Assembly (NCBI GenBank): GCA_019695185.1
Contig: JAIBAN010000045.1
Span: forward strand, 1 to 62,303
Direction of reading: 5' to 3'
Source: Blastocatellia bacterium
GTDB lineage: Bacteria > Acidobacteriota > Blastocatellia > Chloracidobacteriales > Chloracidobacteriaceae
DNA length: 62,303 nt
Shown here one piece after another: positions 26,857-35,014 of this stretch. A model generated the notes under the pieces. That model searched no databases, had not been told where the DNA came from, and saw only the letters and a list, made by a program, of their open reading frames with translations. The position numbers and the translations under genes are program-made. Within the stretch, counting starts at the first letter, position 1. Every line of letters begins with the position of its first letter.

Positions 26857-26932
26857 GGGAGCGGGCTTGATTTTCCCGACTTGGTTGACCATTCTGGACC
26901 TCACACACTCATACATCAAAGGAACCTGTCCC

Positions 26933-27199
26933 ATGCACCACGTACCTCCCAAACCATGTGCGGAAGCTCCGGAAATGATCTGCCTGAACTGTAAAAATTA
27001 CGACACCGTGTGGCTGAACTGTGTCTTGCTGGGGTTTGATGGAATACGGGAAAACCCCAACATGCGATGCAATCTTGAGATTGAAAAGGAAGGCGAAAAA
27101 CGCTGGGCTTTCATTCACAAAAACACCCAGGACCTGAAAGCTGACCAAGCCCTGATTGACAGCCTGCTTGGTGAGGAACACGAGCACAAACACGATTGA
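26933..27199 (+). CDS. Small Cys-containing protein of unknown function
   Basis: This 88-residue protein has AAAGGA nine bases before its ATG. It has five cysteines, including a CLNC pair (17-20), and ends in a His-rich tail (EHEHKHD), suggesting metal binding. No family is recognised. A hairpin (CCGGCT/AGCCGG with a long T-rich loop, then GATTTTTT) lies at the 3' end and could serve as a bidirectional terminator with the convergent thioesterase. Confidence 0.65.
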   Translation: MHHVPPKPCAEAPEMICLNCKNYDTVWLNCVLLGFDGIRENPNMRCNLEIEKEGEKRWAFIHKNTQDLKADQALIDSLLGEEHEHKHD

Positions 27200-27204
27200 A
27201 CCGG

Positions 27205-27660
27205 CTACTCTTTTTTTTCTCCCTCAGCCGGGATTTTTTGCACGATTGCCAAAGTGACGACCGCTTTGGCAACCAGCTTTTCCGTTTCATCCACAGCCAC
27301 AAACACCTCTGATTCCACCACGGTCAGCCGTTTCCCGGCTTTCAGCACTTGGGCGGTACAGCGCAAGGTTTTTCCTACTGCGGGCCGCAGCAGGTTGATT
27401 TTAAACTCAACCGACAAAACGGCCTCATCTTTGGCCACCAGGGTGGCACCAGCACCACCCGCAGTGTGGTCGGCAAGGGTGGCCAAAACACCGGCATGAA
27501 CAAACCCATCCTGTTGCAAATGGATGTCACTCAGTTCCAGACCGGTTGAACAACGACCCCGTTCAACTTCAAAGAGCCGAATCCCCAAATGCTGAACAAA
27601 CGGGGCCTTCTGAAAAATATTGAGAACAGTCTTTTGAAAATCCGGGTTCGGAGGTGCCAT
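27205..27660 (-). CDS. PaaI-type hotdog thioesterase
   Basis: This 151-residue hotdog-fold protein matches the PaaI/YbgC group. The pattern GFVHAGVLATLADHTAGGAGATL holds the substrate-side Gly-x-x-His and catalytic Asp, followed by the strand VEFKINLLRPA. These enzymes hydrolyse acyl-CoA thioesters, often of aromatic or stray acyl groups. The gene stands alone between convergent and divergent neighbours. Confidence 0.85.
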   Translation of the reverse strand: MAPPNPDFQKTVLNIFQKAPFVQHLGIRLFEVERGRCSTGLELSDIHLQQDGFVHAGVLATLADHTAGGAGATLVAKDEAVLSVEFKINLLRPAVGKTLRCTAQVLKAGKRLTVVESEVFVAVDETEKLVAKAVVTLAIVQKIPAEGEKKE

Positions 27661-27733
27661 AAGAGTGCTTTAACCAGTTTGTGGAGAATTCTCGCGTGGG
27701 TGGCATCACATTGTACATGGAAAGGAACCCACG

Positions 27734-28132
27734 ATGAATGCTTTCAAGTCACTTCGCGCAGGATTACCACTTGTTTGTTGGATACTGTTTTTGACTTTTC
27801 CTTTTTTGACCGGCTGCTCCGGAGTCGCTGAAGACAAACCCTACACACCCCAGAATCAAACCGAAACCAATGTCATGAAAATGTTGACCACGTTTCTTGA
27901 TTCAAAAATTGCAGGTGCTCCCAACGACCAGATGACCTGCAATGAAGGAACCGCTCAACTCCCGTTGGACATTAAATCGTATATGGTGACCGATATCAAA
28001 ACCTCGGAGGGATTTGCCACCGTGAAAGTCACAGGTGCCAGCGGGGAAAAGAAAAACTACCGGTTTCAGCTTTTGGCAGCCGACGTGCAAAACGGTGCCT
28101 ATTGCATTTTGGGCTTCAAGCCGGGTGCCTGA
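27734..28132 (+). CDS. Small predicted lipoprotein
   Basis: This 132-residue protein has a signal peptide ending in a lipobox (LTGC, Cys about 28) and a small mature domain with two further cysteines (TCNEG and YCILG) that could form a disulfide. No family is recognised. It is probably attached to a membrane facing the periplasm. Confidence 0.65.
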   Translation: MNAFKSLRAGLPLVCWILFLTFPFLTGCSGVAEDKPYTPQNQTETNVMKMLTTFLDSKIAGAPNDQMTCNEGTAQLPLDIKSYMVTDIKTSEGFATVKVTGASGEKKNYRFQLLAADVQNGAYCILGFKPGA

Positions 28133-28214
28133 ACCAAATCAGGAACAGTGACACTGGTTGCTTAATCCAGTCCTGGTGGGTGGAAATTCAAACGGGAATT
28201 TCCCTCACCATTTT

Positions 28215-29552
28215 TTATTTTTCAGAGACCAGTTGGGCTGCCCGATGACCGCTCAAAACCGCCCCTTCGATAGTTGCCGGTAACCCGGTATCGGTCCAGT
28301 CTCCGGCCAGAAAGAAATTTGCAAAAGAAGTGCGGGCTCCGGGCCGGGCTTTTTCCGCTGCCGGACTGGCTGAAAACGTTGCATCATGCTCTTTAATCAC
28401 AAACGAATGGACCAGCTTGGCCTGCCGGGAAGCGGGCAGGACCGTTTGTAACTCGGCCACCGCCATCTCCACCAACTGTTCCTTGGGGGTCCGCTGATGA
28501 ACATGCGCCGCGCTCAGAATCAGGGAAAGGTGTTGGGTTTTTGCCTGCGTCCGGTTGAGAATCACATCCTTGTTGAACACCCACTGGACCTGCGTTCCCA
28601 ACAATCCGGCAAAAGGCAAATCCGTTACCGGGCGGTCAAACCAGAGGTTAATGGAGATAATGGGCGCGGAGCGGAAGTCCCACCATTGGGCAAATTCAGG
28701 AACCCTGGTCCCAATCTCCTCGGCAATCATGCGGCGGAGCGAAAAATAAGGCACCGACGAAATGTAGGCATCCGCCTGGACTGTGGTTCCGTCCGTCAGT
28801 TCGATGCCGGAACAACGCCCCGCTTCAAATTTGATTTGGGAAACACCGGTTTTGAGTTGGACCGTGCCGCCTCGTACTTCGATAAACTCCACTGCCTGCC
28901 GGGTGTAGAGGTCACTGAGTCCCACCTTTGAGGTAACCATGGAGGAATCACGCCGGGTTCCGCCAAACCCATCCTGCAGGACTTTGGCCAAGAGCGTGGC
29001 GGGTGCAATCTTGATGTCCTCATTGAGGGTGGCAACTGCCAGCGGTTCCCAAAACCGTTCTTTGATGCGAGGTGACTGACCACAGGCAGTCAGCCATTCA
29101 TCAACCGTCAAATGGCCAATCTTGCGGTGCAGTTTTCCATTTTTCAGTCGTAAGGTGCCGCCCAGTCGCAGGGTTCCCAGCTTTTCAGCCAGAGAGAGCC
29201 CCTTCAACCCCAGCAGCCCGACGAATAAGTGCAATGGGGCCGGAAGTTGCGGACATTCCAGCGTGGCCTGTCCCTGGGCGTCAAGAAAATCAACCCTGGA
29301 GCGGTCCTGAAAATGAACCAGGTCCAGGCTGCCGATTTTTTTGAGAAAGGCAAAGGTTTCCCGGTAACACCCCATCATCAGGTGCTGACCGTTATCCACC
29401 ACGCTGCCGGTCGTCGAATCCAGGAAGGAATAAGCGCGGCCTCCCAGAAAGGGTCGTTTTTCAATGAGATGGACCCGCCACCCGGCATCCGCCAAGGCGA
29501 CTCCGGCAGCCAATCCGGCAAACCCTCCACCGATGATGCTGACACTTTTCAT
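28215..29552 (-). CDS. hpnE: Hydroxysqualene dehydroxylase HpnE
   Basis: This 445-residue FAD flavoprotein has an N-terminal dinucleotide site (SIIGGGFAGLAAGVALADAG) and a C-terminal FAD segment (FFLAGDWTDTGLPATIEGAVLSG). HpnE reduces hydroxysqualene to squalene, the third step of the HpnCDE route from farnesyl diphosphate. It is last in the C-D-E order, 36 bp after hpnD, and was assigned from this context as well as the amine-oxidase-like sequence. Confidence 0.92.
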   Translation of the reverse strand: MKSVSIIGGGFAGLAAGVALADAGWRVHLIEKRPFLGGRAYSFLDSTTGSVVDNGQHLMMGCYRETFAFLKKIGSLDLVHFQDRSRVDFLDAQGQATLECPQLPAPLHLFVGLLGLKGLSLAEKLGTLRLGGTLRLKNGKLHRKIGHLTVDEWLTACGQSPRIKERFWEPLAVATLNEDIKIAPATLLAKVLQDGFGGTRRDSSMVTSKVGLSDLYTRQAVEFIEVRGGTVQLKTGVSQIKFEAGRCSGIELTDGTTVQADAYISSVPYFSLRRMIAEEIGTRVPEFAQWWDFRSAPIISINLWFDRPVTDLPFAGLLGTQVQWVFNKDVILNRTQAKTQHLSLILSAAHVHQRTPKEQLVEMAVAELQTVLPASRQAKLVHSFVIKEHDATFSASPAAEKARPGARTSFANFFLAGDWTDTGLPATIEGAVLSGHRAAQLVSEK

Positions 29553-29587
29553 AAGATTTCGTGGCCAATCAAGCGGTTGACGGCTGG

Positions 29588-30448
29588 TTACTCAAACTTG
29601 GATTTGACCAGAGTGGTCAGTGCGGTAAAGGCTTTCTGCGCTTTTCCGACGGCGCACCGATGGGTGAAAACGTTGTAATCGGCAGCTTCAATGCGTTGTA
29701 GAATCTTGAAGTAAATCTTGCCCATGATTTGGGCGGAAACCATGTTTTTCCGGTCTTCCGGATGCAAAACAGCCTCTGCTTTTTGAAAATAACTGCGGGC
29801 CCGTGCTCCCTGGAATTTCATCAACTCCACAAATTGCTGGTTATAAACGCCCCGCAGCAGTTCTTCCTCGCTATACCCAAACTGCTCCAGTTCATCTGCC
29901 GGAAGATAAACCCGCCCCCGGTTGGCGTCCTCGGCCAAGTCACGCATGATATTGACCAATTGGAGCGCATTTCCCAAGTACAGGGCAAAGGTGCGGGCGC
30001 TTTCATGTCTGTAGCCGAAAATTTCGATGCACATCAGCCCGGTTACTCCGGCCACGTGATAACAGTATGTTTCCAGCTCCGCGAACGTTTGATACCGTCT
30101 GCGTTCGAGGTCCATTTCCATCCCGTCAATCATTTCGAGAAAGTACCGTTGCTGAATGGGGAAATGTGAAACCACATGTTGCAACTGGCGTCCCAGTTGG
30201 GTTCCGGGTGTTTTATCGGAAAAACAGGTGGCAATTTCATTCCGCCAGCGGTTCAGTTCCAGGCGGGGGTTATCGGTTGGCTGGTCATCGTCCACGATGT
30301 CATCCACCACCCGACAGAAGGCGTAAACCGTCTCAATGGCTTCGCGTTTGGGGGGCGGGAGGACCAGAAACGAATACAGAAAATTCGTGCGGGACTGTTG
30401 CGTAATAACTTCGGCTGGTGCGCCCAGCTCAAACTGCGGCTGATTCAT
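29588..30448 (-). CDS. hpnD: Presqualene diphosphate synthase HpnD
   Basis: This protein of about 286 residues belongs to the squalene/phytoene synthase family. It has two Asp-rich motifs, VVDDIVDD and AEDANRGRVYLP, which bind the magnesium-diphosphate. HpnD condenses two farnesyl diphosphates to presqualene diphosphate. The ATG at 30448 is preferred; a TTG at 30481 directly after the hpnC stop is also possible. It lies between hpnC and hpnE. Confidence 0.92.
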   Translation of the reverse strand: MNQPQFELGAPAEVITQQSRTNFLYSFLVLPPPKREAIETVYAFCRVVDDIVDDDQPTDNPRLELNRWRNEIATCFSDKTPGTQLGRQLQHVVSHFPIQQRYFLEMIDGMEMDLERRRYQTFAELETYCYHVAGVTGLMCIEIFGYRHESARTFALYLGNALQLVNIMRDLAEDANRGRVYLPADELEQFGYSEEELLRGVYNQQFVELMKFQGARARSYFQKAEAVLHPEDRKNMVSAQIMGKIYFKILQRIEAADYNVFTHRCAVGKAQKAFTALTTLVKSKFE

Positions 30449-30481
30449 GGGTGCAGGGCCTTCCGTGAGGGATGTTGGCAA

Positions 30482-31342
30482 TCACATGGGAAGGCAGGCT
30501 TTCAAAAGGATTTTCATTTTTTGGCCGGTTTTAACGGTTGGTCGTTCGGCAAAAACATTAAACCGGTTGCGGCGCAGAGCTTCAAGAATGCTCATGCCAC
30601 CTCTCCAGGTCAAACGCAGTTCAAACCCCAAACGTCCGCCGACCAGATTGCACAAGGGCTGACCGTGTTGGAAAAGGGCCTCGGTCCGGTCCGCCAGCGA
30701 TTCCATCATGGAAATGTAGGCCGCATTGTACCGGTTGGCACGCAAATCGGCCTCGCTGTACCCGAAACGGGCCATTTCGGATTGCGGAAGATACATCCGG
30801 TCCTTTTCGAGATCAACCAAAATATCCTGCCAGAAATTGGTCAATTGCAAGGCGGTACAAATCGAATCCGACCTGCGGTGCATATCATCATCCTGAAATC
30901 CGAAAAGCAACAAAATCAACCGCCCAACCGGGTTGGCCGAACAGCGGCTGTAATCAAGCAAAGCTTCAAAGGTTTCGTGCCGTGAGCGCACCACATCCAG
31001 GGTGAAAGCGTCAATTAAATCGTGGAAAAGCTGCAAGGGCAGATGATGCAACCGGATGGACTCAGCCAGGGCAATAAAAACCGGGTTTTCCGCTTGGCCT
31101 GCCACACATGCAACCAGTTGCCGCCGCCAATCGGAGAGTTTTTCCAGGCGTTCGGATTGGGGCATGTCCCCTTCATCGGCAAAATCATCGGCTCCGCGCG
31201 CAAAGGCATAGACACTATACACATGAGGGCGCTGGGCTTTGGGAATCAACAAAGAGCCCACAGGAAAATTCTCATAGTGACCAAGGGCGATTTTGCGGCA
31301 ATGTTCAAAGGCGGCGGCAAGGCGGGCAGTGTCGGCGGTCAA
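30482..31342 (-). CDS. hpnC: Hydroxysqualene synthase HpnC
   Basis: This squalene/phytoene-synthase-family protein has HYENFPVGSLL, ARGADDFADEGD and the second motif WQDILVDLEKDRMYLP. HpnC converts presqualene diphosphate to hydroxysqualene. A TTG at 31342 with AGGA nine bases upstream gives a family-like N-terminus; an ATG at 31417 would translate a heptad array as a leader and is less likely. The gene is first of the hpnC-D-E operon. Confidence 0.88.
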   Translation of the reverse strand: MTADTARLAAAFEHCRKIALGHYENFPVGSLLIPKAQRPHVYSVYAFARGADDFADEGDMPQSERLEKLSDWRRQLVACVAGQAENPVFIALAESIRLHHLPLQLFHDLIDAFTLDVVRSRHETFEALLDYSRCSANPVGRLILLLFGFQDDDMHRRSDSICTALQLTNFWQDILVDLEKDRMYLPQSEMARFGYSEADLRANRYNAAYISMMESLADRTEALFQHGQPLCNLVGGRLGFELRLTWRGGMSILEALRRNRFNVFAERPTVKTGQKMKILLKACLPM

Positions 31343-31359
31343 GGCAACGTTCCTGTCAG

Positions 31360-31427
31360 TAAATGGTAAATGGTAAATGGTGAACCGCACCGGCTCAGTC
31401 CCATTTACCATTATCATTTACCGTTTA
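31360..31427. repeat. Inverted pair of GGTAAAT heptads
   Basis: Three GGTAAAT copies (31360-31383) face a less regular complement (ATTTACC, 31401-31427) with about 18 bp between, immediately upstream of the preferred hpnC start. Confidence 0.85.
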
Positions 31428-31450
31428 CGGAGGAAAGGAAAATCCTCCCG

Positions 31451-34045
31451 TTAGAAGTTAAAGTTCAAATCCAGGCGGTAAAACCGCCGGTAGTTGGAGA
31501 AAAAGGTGCCAAACTGTGAGCCGTCAATGTTGTTAAAGACATTGCGCGGGTTAAAGGAATTCGTCACGTTGAACATGCTCACCGTCACCGTAAAGGATTT
31601 CTCAAACAGTTTGATGTCTTTGGAAACGGCTACATCCAGGGTCTTGAAGCGGGGGAACCGGTTGCTGTCACTGTTTCGGACGCCTACAAAATCCTGATTC
31701 TCGTTCCGAATTGAATAGGGGAAACCGGTATGAAGATCAAAAATCGGCGAAACCGTAAAACCAACCGGCAATTTGAATCGTCCCTGCACCAGCAGCCGGT
31801 TCGGAGCGTCCGACGGCAGTTTTGAATATTGGTTAGGCCGAATTACCGGGTCCGGAAAATCGCCAAAGTAGGTTCCAAAGTTGTTCAGTTCACCCATCGC
31901 CCGGCTGCGAATGTAGGAAACGGTGAATTCGCGCCCGGTCGAGAGTTTGAAATTGGCCGTGGTTTCCAGCGAGCGGTATTTTGCCCGCCCGTCATTAAAG
32001 AGCCGGATGGCATCTTTGCCGTCCTGTTTCACTGGAGAAACATAAAAATCATTGTTGGTGGAGCTGTCGAGGTAGGCAACCTTGAGCAGCACCTTGGAAC
32101 TCAGCCGTTGGTTGAATTCAAAGTTGTAGGTCACGTTGCGGGCCGCCGCAAAATCAAAACCGGTGTTTGGTTTGCCATTGGGGCGCGGGCTGAGAACCAG
32201 GTCATACACCAGCGGGGTTCCGATGACGGTCGTACCGTCGGTCCCATACGTGGTCACCCGCTGCCGGGGAGCGTTGCGAAACGCCAGTGCATTGAGGGTT
32301 ACTTTGTCATAAAAGAGCCCCACTCCTCCGCGAAAGACGGTATTGCCTGCTTTGGTGGGCGCATAGGAAAAGGAAACCCGTGGGGAAACGTTGATGCCGG
32401 CGGTGGCTCGCTCAAATTCGGCCCGGAATCCATAGTCAATGCTGAGGTGTTGATTGACCAGCCATTGGTCCTGGGCAAACCCGGCAAGCCCCAGGTTATA
32501 GGCCTTGTAATCACCCTGCGAAACATAATCTATCTGCTGGGCCAGGGTGCCGTCCTGCCGTCGAATGAGGACGGGCTGGTTGGTCGCCACTCCGCTGTTG
32601 CGCAGATAATTGAAATCAACTCCGATTTTGACCCGATGCACACCCCAGGCGGAAATCGGAGCCCAGGTGTCGGTGGTGCGCAGTTCGTACCGGTCCGTAA
32701 TCCGGTCATGGTGATGGAAAAAGTTCCCGTCCCGGAATTCAGGTGAAATCGCCATGGGCAAAGAACCTTTGCCTAAAACCGACGTGTCCAGTCGTTTGTA
32801 TTGAAAGAGCGTCTCAATGAAGGAACCATTCGAAAGGCTCAACCGGTCAACCACCGCCAAGGTCAAATCGGTCGGTTTTTGGTTGGGCGAAACCGGTTGG
32901 GGATTGAAAAAGTCCAAACCAATGTGTTTGTAGGTGCCTTTGGAAAAATTGACCGTGGCCGTCAGGGTCTGATTGGTATTCACAATGTAGTCAAACTGGG
33001 TGAAACTCCTGCCAATCATGCGGATGGTTTCATTGTTGGGTGAAGCCAGACCACGCACCGGCTTTTTGTCCACATCGTATTCCAAACCCTGGGAAACAAA
33101 GAGTTTTTCCTTGATAATCGGTCCTTCGAAGTGAATTCGGGGGGAGAAATTGGCAAACCCGAAGAGCTTGCCGCCCCGGAAACGCGGTTCCGGCACAAAG
33201 TCGTTGACCTCAAATTTCCACTTGTCGCCGCCGCGTTTGGTTTCAACCTTTGTCACACCTCCGGTAAAACGCCCGAATTCAGGCAGATAGGGGTTCGTAA
33301 AGACTTTGACTTGATCAATGGATTCGAGCGGAATACTCAGGGCCGGAGCACCGGTGGCCGCATCAGTCGAGTCGGCCTCATTGATGAGCAGGGCGTTTTG
33401 GTCTTCGCGCCCGCCTTTGATATTGATTTTTCCATCCGAGCCGCGAATCACATTGGGCACATAGGGAATGGCGGCATCAAAGGTCCGACTTTGATAAGGC
33501 GAAGTTTTAATGACCTGTGCCGTGACGACTTTGGCCGGTTCGGAGGTCTGTTCCACCAGTTTGTCCGATTCGGCCTTCACCTCGACCGTATCGCTTTGGG
33601 TCAATTTGTCGGTCAGTTGGATGGAAAGCTGGGTGATGGCAGCGGATTGAACTTCGATGTCCCGCTCCGTGAAGGGTTCAAACCCTTCGGCCTCGATACT
33701 CATGTTGTAGGTGCCCGGCAGCAGGGCGGGAAGGGTGGCTTCTCCGTTCTCAGCCGTGACGCGTTCAAATGATTGCGCCTTCTGGGGCATGAGGGTTTGC
33801 AGTTTGCTGGCTGTGACGGTGATTTTGGCTTTCGCCACCGGCTGGTCTTTACTGTTCAACACCTGCACCTTGATGACACCGGCTTCGCCCTGAACGGGTG
33901 CTTCGTCAGCCCAAACCAGTGCGGTGACCGGTACCAGCGGACTGATGGTCACCATCAGAAAACAAAGAAAAAGCCGGTGCAGGAATGCTGTTTTCCCACG
34001 ACCGACCTTGAATCCGAAAAAGAAAAATTGCGCTGTAGGTTTCAT
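31451..34045 (-). CDS. TonB-dependent receptor-like outer-membrane protein (Oar-type)
   Basis: This protein of about 864 residues has a signal peptide, a carboxypeptidase-regulatory-like beta-sandwich (about 55-150), a plug domain (NIKGGREDQNALLINEAD; FGRFTGGVTKVETKRGG) and a long beta-barrel ending in aromatic Asn-Phe (LDLNFNF). Such Oar-like receptors are abundant in Acidobacteriota and import or export large substrates. Its start was moved to the ATG at 34045. It is a paralogue of the receptor at 35015, with the phosphorylase gene between. Confidence 0.88.
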   Translation of the reverse strand: MKPTAQFFFFGFKVGRGKTAFLHRLFLCFLMVTISPLVPVTALVWADEAPVQGEAGVIKVQVLNSKDQPVAKAKITVTASKLQTLMPQKAQSFERVTAENGEATLPALLPGTYNMSIEAEGFEPFTERDIEVQSAAITQLSIQLTDKLTQSDTVEVKAESDKLVEQTSEPAKVVTAQVIKTSPYQSRTFDAAIPYVPNVIRGSDGKINIKGGREDQNALLINEADSTDAATGAPALSIPLESIDQVKVFTNPYLPEFGRFTGGVTKVETKRGGDKWKFEVNDFVPEPRFRGGKLFGFANFSPRIHFEGPIIKEKLFVSQGLEYDVDKKPVRGLASPNNETIRMIGRSFTQFDYIVNTNQTLTATVNFSKGTYKHIGLDFFNPQPVSPNQKPTDLTLAVVDRLSLSNGSFIETLFQYKRLDTSVLGKGSLPMAISPEFRDGNFFHHHDRITDRYELRTTDTWAPISAWGVHRVKIGVDFNYLRNSGVATNQPVLIRRQDGTLAQQIDYVSQGDYKAYNLGLAGFAQDQWLVNQHLSIDYGFRAEFERATAGINVSPRVSFSYAPTKAGNTVFRGGVGLFYDKVTLNALAFRNAPRQRVTTYGTDGTTVIGTPLVYDLVLSPRPNGKPNTGFDFAAARNVTYNFEFNQRLSSKVLLKVAYLDSSTNNDFYVSPVKQDGKDAIRLFNDGRAKYRSLETTANFKLSTGREFTVSYIRSRAMGELNNFGTYFGDFPDPVIRPNQYSKLPSDAPNRLLVQGRFKLPVGFTVSPIFDLHTGFPYSIRNENQDFVGVRNSDSNRFPRFKTLDVAVSKDIKLFEKSFTVTVSMFNVTNSFNPRNVFNNIDGSQFGTFFSNYRRFYRLDLNFNF

Positions 34046-34094
34046 AAGTTTGTACTGCTGAAAAATTAACCCGGCAAAGAAACGTCGCAGTGTA

Positions 34095-34832
34095 CTAAAA
34101 ATCCGCCGCGAATGCGACTGCAAACACCTGCTTGAGCCGTTTCACCGAAAGGTTGACATTTCGCAAAAACCGGACCGCCAGGAGCGGGTGCCGGGCCAAC
34201 TCAAGAAAAACTTTGAAATTTCGCACTTGGTATGTTTCATCCAAGGCACGATTGAAATCCGGCACATCGTGGTGAGCATCATCACTAATCACCCGTAAAA
34301 CCGCGATTTGTTTTCCTGCCTGATGCGCGAACCGGACCATGTGATAGCTTTCCATGTCCACTGCTTTTGCCGGATATTGGCGTCCCCAGGCTTGTTTTTC
34401 GTTTGCCAGGCATAACATACGCCGGGCCATCAGACCGGTTCCACAATGAAGGGGAACCTTTCCGGATTGAAATTCATGATTCAGTACGGCGGTGAGATGG
34501 TGATTGGTTTGGAGTCGGGGAAAGGTTGTTTCAGCAAATTCACAGGCAGAATAAAGCACCAGGTCCCCCACTTGACACTCTGGGGCGATGGCTCCAGCCA
34601 ACCCGCCCACGAGAACATATTCAGCCTTCGAGCGTTTGAAAATCTCCCGACTGGCAGTGGCCGCGTTGTGGGGTCCCATCCCGGTCATATACAAATCTAT
34701 CCGGCGTCCGTGAAAAAAGCCGAATCCGCCAAAGGGGCCGGTTTCAAAACGCCGGAATTTTTCAAGTAAAGAAGCTGCCGCCCGAAATTCAATGTCGGTT
34801 GCAGTGAGAACCGTCAAATGCAAAGTTTTCAT
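34095..34832 (-). CDS. hpnG: Hopanoid-associated phosphorylase/nucleosidase, HpnG-like
   Basis: This protein of about 245 residues belongs to the MTA/SAH nucleosidase-phosphorylase family. LVGGLAGAI forms the phosphate/ribose loop, and AVDMESYHMVRFA with RVISDDAHHDVPDF holds the Glu-Ser pair and catalytic Asp expected near the base. The long C-terminal helix is typical of the hopanoid-associated group. HpnG removes adenine from adenosylhopane to give ribosylhopane. Assignment rests on sequence pattern and on hpnC-D-E nearby; futalosine hydrolase is an alternative. Confidence 0.72.
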   Translation of the reverse strand: MKTLHLTVLTATDIEFRAAASLLEKFRRFETGPFGGFGFFHGRRIDLYMTGMGPHNAATASREIFKRSKAEYVLVGGLAGAIAPECQVGDLVLYSACEFAETTFPRLQTNHHLTAVLNHEFQSGKVPLHCGTGLMARRMLCLANEKQAWGRQYPAKAVDMESYHMVRFAHQAGKQIAVLRVISDDAHHDVPDFNRALDETYQVRNFKVFLELARHPLLAVRFLRNVNLSVKRLKQVFAVAFAADF

Positions 34833-35014
34833 AAGCGAGAAATAGTTTTTGAAAAAGCCGTCCGCTGTCACGGACGGGACTGACCAAAGCCGCCATCTTG
34901 ACGAACCCCGAACCGCCTTGCAATCATCCGCGACTTTTTGCGGCCAGTGCAACTGAACCAAAAACTCATTCAACGAACAACCACAACCATCAATTGATTT
35001 CGCACAAATTCACT

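Noticed and set aside
31343..31417. N-terminal extension of HpnC
   Set aside because: It would translate the GGTAAAT array into a leader unlike the family; a TTG with AGGA fits better.
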